Of a DNA stretch of 64,000 bases, positions 17,531 to 27,529 are shown piece by piece. A program made the position numbers and the translations under genes. Position 1 is the first letter of the stretch, and the number at the start of each line of letters is the position of its first letter. This stretch comes from Streptomyces mayonensis (GTDB lineage: Bacteria; Actinomycetota; Actinomycetes; Streptomycetales; Streptomycetaceae). Location: NCBI RefSeq assembly GCF_018982965.1, contig NZ_JACBYP010000021.1, positions 25,112-89,111 on the forward strand, in the 5' to 3' direction. The notes under the pieces were generated by a model. It was not told where the DNA came from. It worked only from the letters and a program-made list of their open reading frames with translations, and searched no databases.

Positions 17531-18499
17531 ATGCTGCAGAACGTGGCCGCCGTCCTGCTGGACGGGGTGCATCCCTTTGAACTGGGCGTGATCTGCGAGG
17601 TCTTCGGCATCGACCGGAGTGACGAGGGCCTTCCCGGGTACGACTTCGCGGTCGTCTCCGCGGAGGGCCCCGCGCTCGGCACCCATGTCGGCGGGCTGTC
17701 CGTCTCCACGCCCTACGGACTCGAGCGGCTGGACGAGGCCGACCTCATCGCCGTGCCGGCCGGCAACGACTTCGCCCGGCGCGAGTACCCGCCCGAGCTG
17801 CTCGAAGCCCTGCGCACGGCGACGGAGCGGGGCACCCGGGTGCTGAGCGTGTGCTCCGGGGTCTTCGTGCTGGGCGCCGCCGGTCTGCTGGACGGGCGGC
17901 GGTGCGCGGTGCACTGGCACCACGCGGCCGAGCTGAGCCGGCAGTACCCGCGGGCCCGGGTCTCGCCGGACGTGCTCTACGTCGACGAGGACCCGGTGAT
18001 CACGTCCGCGGGAACCGCCTCCGGCATCGACGCCTGTCTGCACATCGTGCGCAAGGAGCAGGGGCCGGAGGTCGCCAACCGGATCGCCCGGCGCATGGTG
18101 GTGCCGCCGCACCGGGACGGCGGGCAGGCGCAGTACATCGAACGGCCGCTGCCGCGCTCCTCCTGCGACACGGTCGGCGAGGTGCTGGCCTGGATGGACC
18201 AGCACCTCGACGAGGAGGTCACCGTCGAACAGCTCGCGGCCCGGGCGCACATGTCCCCGCGCACCTTCGCCCGCCGCTTCCAGCAGGAGACGGGGACGAC
18301 CCCCTACCGCTGGCTCCTGCGCCAGCGCGTACTGCTGGCCCAGCGGCTCCTCGAGGCGACGGACGAGACGATGGACACCATCGCCCGGCGCACCGGTTTC
18401 GGCACGGCGGCGGCCCTGCGGCACCAGTTCGTGCGGGCCCTGGACACCACCCCGCACGCCTACCGGCGCGCGTTCCGGGGTCCGGAGGCCGCCGCCTGA
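17531..18499 (+). CDS. nrdS: AraC-family regulator with DJ-1/PfpI domain (NrdS-like)
   Basis: A 322-aa regulator. The N-terminal DJ-1/PfpI-like sensor (about 1-190) contains LSVCSGVFVLGAAGLLDGRR with the nucleophile-elbow Cys, and VHWHHAAEL. The C-terminal AraC DNA-binding domain (about 215-315) shows two helix-turn-helix units (LAARAHMSPRTFARRFQQET and IARRTGFGTAAALRHQF). In S. coelicolor the gene after nrdAB, nrdS, is of this type. MLQNVAAVLLDG at 17531 is chosen as the start because it is the first residue of the DJ-1 fold. The ligand is unknown. Confidence 0.9.
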   Translation: MLQNVAAVLLDGVHPFELGVICEVFGIDRSDEGLPGYDFAVVSAEGPALGTHVGGLSVSTPYGLERLDEADLIAVPAGNDFARREYPPELLEALRTATERGTRVLSVCSGVFVLGAAGLLDGRRCAVHWHHAAELSRQYPRARVSPDVLYVDEDPVITSAGTASGIDACLHIVRKEQGPEVANRIARRMVVPPHRDGGQAQYIERPLPRSSCDTVGEVLAWMDQHLDEEVTVEQLAARAHMSPRTFARRFQQETGTTPYRWLLRQRVLLAQRLLEATDETMDTIARRTGFGTAAALRHQFVRALDTTPHAYRRAFRGPEAAA

Positions 18500-18520
18500 G
18501 CCGCGGGGCCGCCGGGCCCG

Positions 18521-19897
18521 TCACCGCGCCACGGGCCTGACCAGCAGGTCGTGCGGGCGCAGGGTGATGCCGACCCGGACCGCGTCGTTGGAACCCGCCA
18601 CCTGCTCGAAGCGGTACTTGGTGGCGAGGGCGGCCGTGATCAGGGTCAGCTGCGCCATCGAGAAGTGATCGCTGGGGCACTTGCGATTGCCCACGCTGAA
18701 CGGCCTCATGGCGTATTTCGGCACATTCGTCGCGCGTTCCGGAAGCCACCGGTCGGGGTCGAACTCCAGGTTGTCGTCGTACGACTTCGGATCGCGTTGG
18801 ATTGCGTACGGACTGTAGATGATGTCGGCTCCGGCCGGAATGCGATAGCCACCGAGTTCGGTCTCGGTCACCGCCCGCCGGGTCAATACCCATACGGCCG
18901 GACGCAAACGCATGGCCTCGACGATGACATTGCCGGTGTGCTTCAGGCTGCGGACGTCCTCGAATGCCACGGGGCGCCCGCCGGTGACCGCTCGGACTTC
19001 GTCGCGTATGCGGTCGGCATGTTCCGGGTGGTCGGCAAGTGCCTGCAGCAACCACATGATCGTGGAGGCGATGGTTTCACTGCCCGGGGTGAGTATCGCG
19101 ACCACCTGGTCGTGGATCTCCTGTTCCCCGATCGGGTCGCCATTGTCGTCCTTCGCCTCCAGCAATGCCGTGAGCAAATCGTCGGGCTTCTGACCGGATG
19201 CCCGGCGTTCGGCGATGATCTCGTCGACCAGCAGATGCAGATCGGCCAACGCGTTGTTGAACGCGCGGTTGGCCGGCAGGGGCAGCCGGTACAGCGGTCC
19301 GAGCGGGACCACCATGCGCCGGTACATGCCCCGGAAGACGGTGGCGAGGGCGACGCACAGCCGCTCGGCCCGCTCGTCCATGTACTGCCCGCGCAGCAGG
19401 CAGCGGGCCGCGACGCGCACGGCGACCCGGAAGGACTCGGAGGTCGCGTCGATCGTGGTGCCCGGCTGCCAGCGCTCGGTGAGGGCGTGCGCCTCCTCCT
19501 CCATGATCGGCCCGTAGGCGGGGATGGCGTCGAGCCGGAAGGCCGGCTGGATGGTGCGCCGCTGGCGGCGGTGGAGCGGGCCGTTGGCGGTGGCGACGCC
19601 CTCCTTGCCGAGCAGGCCCTCCAGCGACTCCCACAGCGGGCCGGCTATGTGGTAGTCGGGGCTCAGGGCGAGGGCGCCGGTCAGCTCCGGGTTCGTGACC
19701 GCGTAGACGGTCTTCGGGCCGAGCTTGATACGGACGACGTCGCCGTGGTCGCGCAGGCCGGCCATGTACGCCAGGGGGTCGCGGGCCAGCCGCCAGCCGT
19801 GGCCGAGCAGCGGCACGCCACCGCCCGCGAGCGGCGGCTCGGGCAGGTCGGGCGCCTGCTGCGGGCCGGTTTCGGGGTGGACGGACTCGACGGTCAT
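18521..19897 (-). CDS. cyp170A1: CYP170A-type cytochrome P450 (albaflavenone biosynthesis)
   Basis: A 458-aa soluble P450 that in S. coelicolor oxidises epi-isozizaene at C-5 in two steps to albaflavenone. Visible are the I-helix [10 protein letters not shown] (269-278), the ExxR motif EAMR (327-330), and the heme loop [11 protein letters not shown] (400-410) with Cys407. An acidic DDNGD stretch (250-254) resembles a terpene-synthase metal motif; the S. coelicolor enzyme is reported to have a second, farnesene-forming activity. Its ATG overlaps the synthase stop by 4 nt (ATGA), so the two enzymes are co-translated. Confidence 0.95.
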   Translation of the reverse strand: MTVESVHPETGPQQAPDLPEPPLAGGGVPLLGHGWRLARDPLAYMAGLRDHGDVVRIKLGPKTVYAVTNPELTGALALSPDYHIAGPLWESLEGLLGKEGVATANGPLHRRQRRTIQPAFRLDAIPAYGPIMEEEAHALTERWQPGTTIDATSESFRVAVRVAARCLLRGQYMDERAERLCVALATVFRGMYRRMVVPLGPLYRLPLPANRAFNNALADLHLLVDEIIAERRASGQKPDDLLTALLEAKDDNGDPIGEQEIHDQVVAILTPGSETIASTIMWLLQALADHPEHADRIRDEVRAVTGGRPVAFEDVRSLKHTGNVIVEAMRLRPAVWVLTRRAVTETELGGYRIPAGADIIYSPYAIQRDPKSYDDNLEFDPDRWLPERATNVPKYAMRPFSVGNRKCPSDHFSMAQLTLITAALATKYRFEQVAGSNDAVRVGITLRPHDLLVRPVAR

Positions 19898-20979
19898 TTC
19901 TCACCTGCCGATTCGTTGTTGACGTACGGGGGCGTGGACCGGTCGTCCCAGCTGTCGACCATGTAGCGGCCGGACTCGTGGTGGAACCAGTAGACGGAAC
20001 TGAACCAGTTCCGCATATTGCCGACGTTGGCCCGTACGGCGCAGCTCAGTTCCTTTCCGCGTACGGTTCCGTCGGCGAGTCCGTCGGCGAACCGCAGGGC
20101 GTCCTGCTCCACGGCGAGGAATTCCGTGATGCATTCCTCGACGCGTCGCCTGACTTCTCCGATCGCTTCTTCCAGCGTGAGCGAGTGGTGCGTGATGAGA
20201 CTGATTCCGAGATTGTGGACCTCGTCCCCCGCTATTTCCTTGGGCAGCGAGCAGAGGTCGTTGTACCAGGCGGCGAATTCCTGACTCAGCAGTGCAGCCC
20301 GGCGATATGCCGGGTGTTTGCGGACCGCGTCCGGCAGTTCGCAGCCGGCGCTCGGCTCCAGCAGATCGGTCCAGATCCAGTGGGCGAAAGTGAGCCGGCG
20401 CAGTTCGAGATACTCCTCGACGCCGGGCACGACCTGGCGGGTGCGGTTGCCGAATTCCCGGTCGTACGCCTCGATCACCGCGTGGAAGTGCCGGGCGAAG
20501 CGGGCGTTCCAGGTGGCCGGCAGGAAGCCGTACAGCCTCCGTACGCTGTCGGCGAATCCGGCCACCAGCGTGTCCTCGTGGTGCAGGTGGTCCCCGGGTG
20601 CGTCGAGTGCTGTGTGCAGTTGGCCGCGCAGCCGCCGCCAGGCGGCGGGACGGCCGTGGACGATGTCCCGGTCGTGCCGGTCGTCCCAGACGAAGAACCA
20701 CGCGCTGTAGTCCGCTATCGCCTGCATGACCTCGTCGGGGGCGCCCAGGTAGTACCCCGCCATGAGGTCCGTGTAGCACAGTCCGTCGGCATATTCCTCG
20801 ACCTTGTCCGCGGACATGAGCCGCTTTTCGAGCAGCCAGGTCCGGGTGTTCTCCTGGAGCCTCGGCCAATACGGGTGCAGTTGCCGCGGAAATGCCGCCT
20901 CGATCACCGGAAGACGAAGCGACGGCGGTACTGCGGTCGCGGTCGGTGTCGCTGTGGTGCCGTGTGGGAAAGCGTGCAC
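19894..20979 (-). CDS. eizA: epi-Isozizaene synthase
   Basis: Class I sesquiterpene cyclase converting farnesyl diphosphate to epi-isozizaene. Using the GTG at 20979 (preceded by GAGAGGGG) gives 361 aa, the length I recall for the S. coelicolor enzyme. The Asp-rich metal motif DDRHD is at 99-103 in FFVWDDRHD, and the NSE/DTE-type motif is NDLCSLPKE further on. Near the C-terminus are the RY pair ([11 protein letters not shown]) and its neighbours. Long upstream extensions in the same frame are not coding. First gene of the two-gene albaflavenone operon; the product is a tricyclic sesquiterpene antibiotic precursor. Confidence 0.96.
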   Translation of the reverse strand: MHAFPHGTTATPTATAVPPSLRLPVIEAAFPRQLHPYWPRLQENTRTWLLEKRLMSADKVEEYADGLCYTDLMAGYYLGAPDEVMQAIADYSAWFFVWDDRHDRDIVHGRPAAWRRLRGQLHTALDAPGDHLHHEDTLVAGFADSVRRLYGFLPATWNARFARHFHAVIEAYDREFGNRTRQVVPGVEEYLELRRLTFAHWIWTDLLEPSAGCELPDAVRKHPAYRRAALLSQEFAAWYNDLCSLPKEIAGDEVHNLGISLITHHSLTLEEAIGEVRRRVEECITEFLAVEQDALRFADGLADGTVRGKELSCAVRANVGNMRNWFSSVYWFHHESGRYMVDSWDDRSTPPYVNNESAGEK

Positions 20980-21168
20980 GAACAAACCCCTCTCAGCCGC
21001 CGGTGGCGCACTCCTCTCGCTGAGCGGGGCGTGCGCCGTTGCGTATCCCCGCACTTCCCATTCAGCACCACAACTGACCGTTCTGGGAACGGATTTGCTC
21101 CCTTCACTACCCCTCGATACGACTTGATGCCGGAATTCTCCTGTTGTGTGCTGGCTCTCGGCAGACGA

Positions 21169-21207
21169 ACGGCGCCCGCTCGGGAGTGAGACCCGAACGG
21201 GCGCCGT
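21169..21207 (-). terminator. Hairpin after def
   Basis: ACGGCGCCCG and CGGGCGCCGT arms extend to about 16 bp with a single mismatch and a 7-nt loop. It sits 33 nt beyond the def stop codon and would isolate def transcription from the terpene operon promoter. Confidence 0.75.
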
Positions 21208-21240
21208 GCGCAAGGGAGAGGGGAGGCGGGTGGGGCGGTG

Positions 21241-21891
21241 TCAGTCGTTGGCGACGACGGGGTAGCGGGGCTCGTTCTCGGCCATCTGCCGCAGCGCGTC
21301 CTTGCGTTCGCGCTTGGAGAGCCGGTCGATGTAGAGGTACCCGTACAGATGGTCCGTCTCGTGCTGCAAACACCGTGCGAAGTACCCGGTGCCGCGGACC
21401 CTGACCGGGTTGCCCTTCTCGTCCTGCCCGGTCACCTCGGCGTAGTCGGGGCGGGCGAGCGACGCGTAGGCGGTCGGCACGGACAGGCAGCCCTCGTTGC
21501 TGTCGTCCAGGCGGCGCCGGTCGGCGGGGAGTTCGACGAGCCTGGGGTTGCAGACGACTCCGACGTGGCGGACGCCCTCGTCGTCGGGGCAGTCGTAGAC
21601 GAAGACCTTCTGGGCGACGCCGATCTGGTTGGCGGCCAGCCCCACGCCCTCGGCGGTGCGCTGGCTGGCGAACATGTCCGCGACCAGCTGCTGGAACTCC
21701 TCGCCGAAGTCGGTGACGTCCTCGCACTCCTTGTGCAGGACCGGGTTGCCCACCACCGTGATGGGGCGCGAGGTGCCGCGCCCGCGCCAGTCGGCCTCGC
21801 GCTGCTCGCACTCCCCGGTGTCGACGACGAAGCCCTCGTCGTCCACGGGGAGCACGCCCGTGTGCTGCTGATCGGTGTCCTGCTGGGCCAT
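21241..21891 (-). CDS. def: Peptide deformylase
   Basis: A 216-aa metal-dependent enzyme that removes the N-formyl group from nascent proteins. All three motifs are present: [10 protein letters not shown] (motif I), EGCLSVP with the metal Cys (motif II), and QHETDHLYG with the two metal His and catalytic Glu (motif III). A longer acidic N-terminus (MAQQDTDQQ...) precedes the fold. ATG at 21891 is the most likely start; a second in-frame ATG at 21933 would add 14 residues. Streptomyces carry several def paralogues. Confidence 0.94.
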   Translation of the reverse strand: MAQQDTDQQHTGVLPVDDEGFVVDTGECEQREADWRGRGTSRPITVVGNPVLHKECEDVTDFGEEFQQLVADMFASQRTAEGVGLAANQIGVAQKVFVYDCPDDEGVRHVGVVCNPRLVELPADRRRLDDSNEGCLSVPTAYASLARPDYAEVTGQDEKGNPVRVRGTGYFARCLQHETDHLYGYLYIDRLSKRERKDALRQMAENEPRYPVVAND

Positions 21892-22054
21892 GACCGACGT
21901 ACGCCTTCCTCGAACTGCTGGGGTGGTGCTCATGACGACTGCTGCCGCACGGTCGCCGCGAAGTCCTGGTGCGGACTCGTGGTACGGGCTCCCGGTGCGG
22001 GGGCCCGGATGCGAAGACCCGGTGACGGCTGCCCGGTCAAGACTACGGGGCCGC

Positions 22055-23035
22055 TCAGCAGACCTCTTCCAGGTCCCGCCAGTCACGCGAGTCCGGACTG
22101 TCCGCGACCCAGCCGTCCAGCAGCCCCTTCACCAGCCCGGCCGGCGCAGCGACCCCGCACTCCCGCTCGGGCACCCACAACTGCCCGTCCGTGCGGTGCC
22201 CCAGGGGGCCGGGGTGTCCGGGCTCGCTGTGGTCGTGCGGGTCGAGGTGCTCGCCCTCGCCCTCGTCGGACGGCATCCGGGACTCCGAGCACATCCGGCA
22301 CAGCAGCCGCACGGAGGACGACCAGTCCTCGGCGGCGAACCCGGCGTCGGCGGCCAGCTGCTCCAGGGCGTCGCGGTCGGACTCGGTGGCGGCCTCCAGG
22401 AGGACCACCCAGGTGGGCACGGGCGAGGGCGCCCACAGCTCGATCTCGTCGAAGACGGGGTAGGAGTGCCCCGCGCCGGTCGTCCGCTCCCCGTGCGGCA
22501 CTCCGTCGTGCAGGACGACCTCGCCCCAGCGCCGCCCGGAGGACGGCAGCGGGATGGACAGCACCTCGACCCGGGCGGGGTCGAGCCGCCGCCCCCACAC
22601 GACCTCGGCCTCGCCCTCGGGGGACAGCCGTACGGCCGCGCTGCCGAGGTCCATGCCGAGCGGCTCACCGGCGTCCGTGGCGTTCCCGGGGGTGCGCAGC
22701 CCGTAGGCCTGCCAGGCCCGGCGGGCCAGCGGCCAGTCCTGCAGGGCGGTCGCCGCGATGCCGACGTTCCACCAGTCGGGGGCCCCGGTGTCCCGGTCGA
22801 GGAGTGCCACGGCCCTGAGGCCGGCCGCCCTGGCCTGCTCCCAGTCGTGCCGGAACTTGTGCAGCAGCGCGAGGTTGAACCAGGACTCCGACAGCCAGGG
22901 CTCCAGGTCGGCCGCCCGCGTCAGCAGCGCACCCGCGTCGTCGTAGCGACCGTCGCCGATCAGCGTGAACGCGCGGTCGGTGGCCTGCCGCCAGGAGGCG
23001 GAGGGCCGGTGCCGTGCCTTGCCGAAGATCCTCAC
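22055..23035 (-). CDS. Tetratricopeptide-repeat protein of unknown role
   Basis: A 326-aa cytosolic protein. Residues about 15-110 form two to three TPR-like helical hairpins ([40 protein letters not shown]). The rest is a conserved actinobacterial domain with [12 protein letters not shown] and [12 protein letters not shown] central Glu/His/Asp-rich low-complexity stretch ([20 protein letters not shown]) follows a CRMCSES pair of cysteines. No catalytic motif is recognised. It stands alone between def and the HD protein genes. Confidence 0.75.
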   Translation of the reverse strand: MRIFGKARHRPSASWRQATDRAFTLIGDGRYDDAGALLTRAADLEPWLSESWFNLALLHKFRHDWEQARAAGLRAVALLDRDTGAPDWWNVGIAATALQDWPLARRAWQAYGLRTPGNATDAGEPLGMDLGSAAVRLSPEGEAEVVWGRRLDPARVEVLSIPLPSSGRRWGEVVLHDGVPHGERTTGAGHSYPVFDEIELWAPSPVPTWVVLLEAATESDRDALEQLAADAGFAAEDWSSSVRLLCRMCSESRMPSDEGEGEHLDPHDHSEPGHPGPLGHRTDGQLWVPERECGVAAPAGLVKGLLDGWVADSPDSRDWRDLEEVC

Positions 23036-23148
23036 GATTCCCGCCTGCCAGTTCCGTTCAGTGGGCTGGCTGTGCCTTTCGCGCCCCCGGACACCCTCTC
23101 CTCCGCATCAAACCACGTGCGGCTGCGGAGGCGCTCATTACCCATGGG

Positions 23149-24396
23149 TTACCCAGCCGCGGGCTCGGTAAGGCTGCCTCGGGCAAGGACCCGGGCCAGT
23201 GCTTCCACCACCTCGGGAGCGTAGTCGCCCGCGGTGGCCAGGCGCAGCTCCTCCAGCGCCGTCAGATCGCCGCCCGGCCCCGCCTCGCGCGCCTTCTCCT
23301 CGTACGCGTTCACGACCCGCACGATCCGCGCGGCGACCGGCTGCTCCCGGCACGGGTCGGCCTGGCGCTCCACCACCACGGCGACCGCCGCGTCGACGCC
23401 GGTCTGGCGGACGACGGCGCCGCCGAGGAGCGCGATCCGGCGCTGTTCGGTGACGGGCAGCGCCGCGGTGGCTCCCGCCGGGACCGGGTCCACCAGGCTG
23501 AGCTGGCCGATGTCGTGCATGAGCGCCGCGTACTCCAGGACGGTCAGTTCGGCACCGGAGAGCCCGAGGTCGCGGCCGACCGCCACGCCGAGCCGGGCGA
23601 CGCGGCGGGCGTGCCCGGCCGGGGTGTACCCGGCGATCTCGGTGGCGCGGGCCAGGGAGGCGATGGTCTGCCGGTAGGTGGCCCGGACGGCGGCGTACCG
23701 GCGGTAGGACAGCTGGGTGAGCAGCAGCGGTACGCAGAGGACGGGCAGCGCCCACAGTCCCGCGACGGCGACCGCGAGCGCCATGACGGCGCCGGTCGCG
23801 CACACCGCGGACGTGATGCCGACCATCCCGCGCAGTTCCTCGCGCAGCAGCGGGCCGAAGGGCCACCCGGTGCGGGCGTGGGCGGGGGCCGCGGCGAGCA
23901 CGGCGTCGCACAACGTGGTCAGGGCGAGCACCGCGAGCAGCAGCAGCGCGTGGGCGGGGCCGCTCCAGTCCTCGAAGACGCCCTGGTTGGACAGCGGACG
24001 GAAGCACACGGCCGCGAAGGCGACGGTGAGCACGCGCCGCGCCAGGTGTCCGAGGACGGGGCCGTTGCCGCGGGCGACGTGGGGCACGCTGCCGAGCAGG
24101 GCGGCGGCGGCCACGACGGTCACGGTCTGCGCGACACCGTGGTGCGCGGGCTGCCCGGCGACGTCCGCGAGCAGCGTGTACGCGAGCGCCCCGGCGGCGC
24201 CGAGCGGCGCGGCCTCCCGGACCTCGGCCCCGGACCTCCGGGTCAGCTCGCCGAGGGAGACCAGCGCCCCGAAGGCCAGCGCGACGGGGCGCTGCGCGAG
24301 CCCGGACCAGAGCACGGGGACGAGGCAGCCGAGCACGAGGAACCCCGCACAGAGGGGCACGAGGATCCGCACGCACACGGGCACGAGCCGCCTCAC
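23149..24396 (-). CDS. Polytopic membrane protein with degenerate HD domain
   Basis: A 415-aa protein with about seven membrane helices in residues 8-235, then a cytosolic HD domain. The HD core survives as ALMHDIGQ at 291-298, but the Lys of the canonical HDIGK is Gln. The GYP-loop region is replaced by VERQADPCREQ, so cyclic-di-GMP hydrolysis by an HD-GYP mechanism is doubtful. GTG at 24396 has GGGAGG upstream and overlaps the stop of the small ORF before it (GTGA). Likely a sensor or degenerate partner of the intact HD-GYP protein two genes upstream. Confidence 0.85.
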   Translation of the reverse strand: MRRLVPVCVRILVPLCAGFLVLGCLVPVLWSGLAQRPVALAFGALVSLGELTRRSGAEVREAAPLGAAGALAYTLLADVAGQPAHHGVAQTVTVVAAAALLGSVPHVARGNGPVLGHLARRVLTVAFAAVCFRPLSNQGVFEDWSGPAHALLLLAVLALTTLCDAVLAAAPAHARTGWPFGPLLREELRGMVGITSAVCATGAVMALAVAVAGLWALPVLCVPLLLTQLSYRRYAAVRATYRQTIASLARATEIAGYTPAGHARRVARLGVAVGRDLGLSGAELTVLEYAALMHDIGQLSLVDPVPAGATAALPVTEQRRIALLGGAVVRQTGVDAAVAVVVERQADPCREQPVAARIVRVVNAYEEKAREAGPGGDLTALEELRLATAGDYAPEVVEALARVLARGSLTEPAAG

Positions 24397-24773
24397 CGGG
24401 GACGCCTCCCGTGACCGCGGAGCGGGCTGCCTTGTGACGGTGCCGGGGGTGGTCCGCCCGCCGGCGTCGGTGGCCGTGAGTCCGGAGGGGCGAGGTCGCC
24501 GCGCGGTGCGCGGGTGCGGGGACGCCCCGGGACACCGGGAGCGGACTGCCGGCCGGCGCCGGCGGCCGCGTCGTCGACCGGACGCCGGCTACCGGGGGGC
24601 GCGTACCGGGACCGGCATCCGGAGCCGGGAGTCACGCACCCGGACCGACACCCCAAGCCGGAAGCCACGCACCCCGACCGGCATCCGGAGCCGGGGGCGC
24701 TGTCGTTTGCCGCCACTGCCACTGCCACCGCCACCGGCACCGCCGACCGGCAACGGGCCCGGTGCCGCGTCAC
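24393..24773 (-). CDS. Cys/Gly-repeat small ORF coupled on both sides
   Basis: A 126-aa frame of unknown function. Its GTG overlaps the stop of the upstream HD-GYP gene (GTGA), and its TGA overlaps the GTG of the downstream gene (GTGA). Residues about 28-60 hold three 11-residue repeats (GSGCRSGCVAS, GLGCRSGCVTP, GSGCRSRYAPP) from a 33-bp tandem repeat. The rest is Pro/Arg/Gly-rich and probably disordered. By hand count about 80% of its third positions are G/C, lower than neighbours, which argues for caution. It may be a real linker protein or a translated spacer. Confidence 0.4.
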   Translation of the reverse strand: MTRHRARCRSAVPVAVAVAVAANDSAPGSGCRSGCVASGLGCRSGCVTPGSGCRSRYAPPGSRRPVDDAAAGAGRQSAPGVPGRPRTRAPRGDLAPPDSRPPTPAGGPPPAPSQGSPLRGHGRRPR

Positions 24774-26131
24774 GACACCACCCCCCGGCCCACGCTGTCA
24801 CGCGTGTCCTCGTCCTGGCCCGGGATCGTGCCGGTGCGCGGGGCGGGTGTGCCGTCGGCGGTCACCGAGGGGCGCCAGCCGTGGCGGCCCAGGGCGCGGA
24901 CCAGTGCCCCCACCATCCGGGGGTCGAACTGCCCCCCGGCGCACCGCTGGAGCTCGCGCACGGCCACCGCGACGGGCCGGGCCCTGCTGTAGGAGCGCGT
25001 GGAGGTCATCGCGTCGAAGGCGTCGGCGACGGCCACCACCCGGGCCGACTCGGGGATGCGGTCGCCGACGAGGCCGTAGGGGTAGCCGCTGCCGTCCAGC
25101 CGTTCGTGGTGGTGGAGGACGGCGGCCCGCGCCTCGCCGAGGAAGCGGATGCCGCGCACCATCTCGTGCCCGTACTCGGGGTGCAGTTCGATCACGCGCC
25201 GCTCCTCGGGCGTCAGTGGCCCGTCCTTGCGCAGCAGCCGGGTGGGCACCCCGAGCTTGCCCACGTCGTGCAGGATCCCGGCGAAGCGCAGTGTCTCGAC
25301 GCGCTCGTCGTCCATGCCCAGCTCGCGGGCGATCATCATGGAGGCCTGGCCGACGCGCTCGCTGTGCCCGCGCGTGTAGCCGTCCTTGATGTCGACGGCC
25401 TGCACCAGGGCGCGGATGGTCGCCTGGTGGGCGGCCCGCTCCCGGTGGTACTGGGCGAACGCCCACCAGGCCACGCACATCGGCAGCAGCACCAGCAGCG
25501 CGGCGACCGGCCCGTAGGGGCTGCGCCACAGGACCGCCATCATCAGCCCGGCGAGCCCGTGCACGGCGACCGGTGCGAGCGAGCGCACGAAGAGCCCTCG
25601 CCACACCCGGCCCGTGGGCAGGCGCAGGCGCCGGCCCACGGGCACCCGCGGCGTTGCCACGGCGAGCGTCCGGATCCCGCCGTCCAGCAGGGTGAGGACC
25701 AGGCAGAACGCCAGTACCGCGGCACCGGCGGGGACGAGCGCGTAAGGGAAGTCGGACTCGACGACCGCGTCCCGCCCGCCGAGCTGCCAGTGCGTCCACG
25801 CGGCCGCCCACACGGCCAGCGCCAACTGGGCGGCCCGCCAGGCGCGCCGCAGTCCGCGCGGCCGTTGCGCCACGGGGGCCAGCAGTGCCCCGGGCAGCGC
25901 CACGAGCGCGGCGGCGGGCGGTGGCAGCAGGAAGGCGCCGGCGAGCAGCACGGGATAGCAGGTCCCCACGAAACGGGACCGTGCGACGAGTTCGGAGCCC
26001 GCGTACAGACCGGCGAGCAGCAGTACCGCCCACCAGGGCGTGTGCACCCGCGGCAGCGGCCACAGACAGACCAGGACGGCGAGGGCGACGCAGACGACGT
26101 AGGCACGCGCGCGTGCCGGTACAGCGTCCAT
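24770..26131 (-). CDS. HD-GYP cyclic-di-GMP phosphodiesterase, membrane bound
   Basis: A 453-aa protein with about eight N-terminal membrane helices (residues 10-225) and a C-terminal HD-GYP domain. The metal and substrate motifs are complete: H256 in GYTRGHSERV, HDVGK at 288-292, HPEYG at 317-321, HHERLDGSGYPYG at 341-353, then ADAFDAMTS. Family members hydrolyse c-di-GMP, a signal that represses Streptomyces sporulation. It begins a chain of three coupled frames ending in a degenerate HD homologue, and lies 144 nt downstream of the rsrA stop. Confidence 0.9.
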   Translation of the reverse strand: MDAVPARARAYVVCVALAVLVCLWPLPRVHTPWWAVLLLAGLYAGSELVARSRFVGTCYPVLLAGAFLLPPPAAALVALPGALLAPVAQRPRGLRRAWRAAQLALAVWAAAWTHWQLGGRDAVVESDFPYALVPAGAAVLAFCLVLTLLDGGIRTLAVATPRVPVGRRLRLPTGRVWRGLFVRSLAPVAVHGLAGLMMAVLWRSPYGPVAALLVLLPMCVAWWAFAQYHRERAAHQATIRALVQAVDIKDGYTRGHSERVGQASMMIARELGMDDERVETLRFAGILHDVGKLGVPTRLLRKDGPLTPEERRVIELHPEYGHEMVRGIRFLGEARAAVLHHHERLDGSGYPYGLVGDRIPESARVVAVADAFDAMTSTRSYSRARPVAVAVRELQRCAGGQFDPRMVGALVRALGRHGWRPSVTADGTPAPRTGTIPGQDEDTRDSVGRGVVS

Positions 26132-26220
26132 GAGCCCCTCCCCGGCCAGGCCTGTCAGGCTCGGAGCCTAGGGCGACGACGAGGAGGCCGCGGGCAGATA
26201 ACCCGCGGATTAGCACGTAC

Positions 26221-26320
26221 GAGTGACTCAGGCGTGATGGCTCGGGCCTGGTGACTCAGGCCGCGTGCGTCGGGCCTGGTGCGTCACGACTCGTGCGTCA
26301 CGCCTCGTGCGCCTCAGGAC
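26221..26320. repeat. Imperfect short repeats between rsrA and HD-GYP gene
   Basis: Repeated GTGACTCAGG, CGGGCCTGGT and CGTGCGTCACG/CTCGTGCG units in head-to-tail order over about 100 nt. Non-coding apart from the last bases of rsrA. Confidence 0.5.
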
Positions 26321-26625
26321 TCCTGCGGAGCCGACGGCGCGGCGGTGACGTCGTGGTCGGGCACGGACTGCCCGGACCGGATGAGGTCCAGCCGCCCCAT
26401 CACCTTGGCACGCAGGTCACCCGGCACGTCGTCCTGACCGCAACACCGCTTGACCAGCTTCTTCACGGCCTGCTCCAGCCCGTACTTCTCCAGGCAGGGC
26501 GAGCACTCCTCGAAGTGGTGCTCGAACTTCACGCAGTCCGAGTCCGGCATCTCTTTGTCGAGGAACTCGTAGAGATGATCGAGGATTTCGCTGCAATCCG
26601 TCTCGTGCGGCTCTCCGCAGCTCAT
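26314..26625 (-). CDS. rsrA: Zinc-containing anti-sigma factor RsrA
   Basis: A 103-aa ZAS-family anti-sigma factor. It holds SigR inactive until thiol oxidation forms a disulfide and releases zinc. All seven cysteines of S. coelicolor RsrA are at the same positions: C3, C11, C31, C41, C44, C61 and C62, with H37 completing the HxxxCxxC zinc site (HHFEECSPC). The ATG overlaps the sigR stop (ATGA), giving balanced synthesis. The tail after residue 80 is variable. Confidence 0.96.
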
Positions 26626-27305
26626 GACCCCGAGCCTTTCGCTTCGTTCGACTCTCCGGCGCCGGCCGGGACCAGCCCGCGGTCACGGGCGTAGTCCTCC
26701 AGCATGCCGCGCAGCTGACGGCGTCCACGGTGCAGCCGGGACATCACCGTACCGATGGGTGTCCCCATGATGTCGGCGATCTCCTTGTAGGCAAACCCCT
26801 CGACGTCCGCCAGATAGACGGCGATACGGAACTCCTCGGGAATCGCCTGCAGCGCTTCCTTGACGTCCGAGTCCGGCAGGTGGTCCAGCGCCTGCGACTC
26901 GGCGGAGCGCAGACCGGTCGACATGTGCGACTCGGCGCGCGCCAGCTGCCAGTCCTCGATCTCCTCGGCCGCACTGCGCTGGGGTTCGCGCTGCTTCTTG
27001 CGGTACGAGTTGATGAAGGTGTTCGTGAGGATGCGGTACAGCCACGCCTTGAGGTTGGTGCCCTCGCGGAACTGGTGGAAGGACGCGTACGCCTTGGCGT
27101 AGGTCTCCTGCACCAGGTCCTCGGCGTCGGCCGGATTACGCGTCATGCGCAGCGCGGCCGAGTACATCTGGTCGAGGAACTCCAGCGCGTCCCGCTCGAA
27201 GCGCGCGCTGCGCTCCGCGGTCGACTCCGCGCCCGTACCCCGGCCCTCGGGCTGCTCCGCCTGGCCGTGTTCGGTCCCTGCGTCGGTCCCAGTGACCGGA
27301 CCCAC
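26622..27305 (-). CDS. sigR: Thiol-stress ECF sigma factor SigR
   Basis: A 227-aa group IV sigma factor for disulfide stress (thioredoxin, mycothiol and proteolysis genes). Region 2 includes [20 protein letters not shown] and [11 protein letters not shown], and region 4 includes [19 protein letters not shown] and [17 protein letters not shown] at 27305 has an excellent GGAGGAGG site and gives the S. coelicolor length. A second in-frame ATG at 27470 would add 55 residues, matching the long unstable isoform SigR' described there. The SigR-type promoter at 27530-27557 lies upstream of that second start, so autoinduction would yield both forms. Confidence 0.96.
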
Positions 27306-27529
27306 CTCCTCCAGTGTTGTCGCGGGGCCGAATGCGGCCACGCTCGAATCGGAGGATAGACGACGATCCGGTCCGCCCGCCGCCCGAACGGGGGCGGTCT
27401 TCGCCGCGTGCAGCACCGTCCAGTCCAGGTCGGCGCGGCTGCTGCGACGAGGGCAGAAGGTCGAACCCATGCGGCGGACTTCCTCTCCTACGGCGTCGGT
27501 GCTGAGGGCTCAGCAACGTACGTCCGCCA

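Noticed and set aside
24600..24700. CRISPR-like 33-bp repeats
   Set aside because: Units are contiguous without spacers and lie in a possible coding frame.
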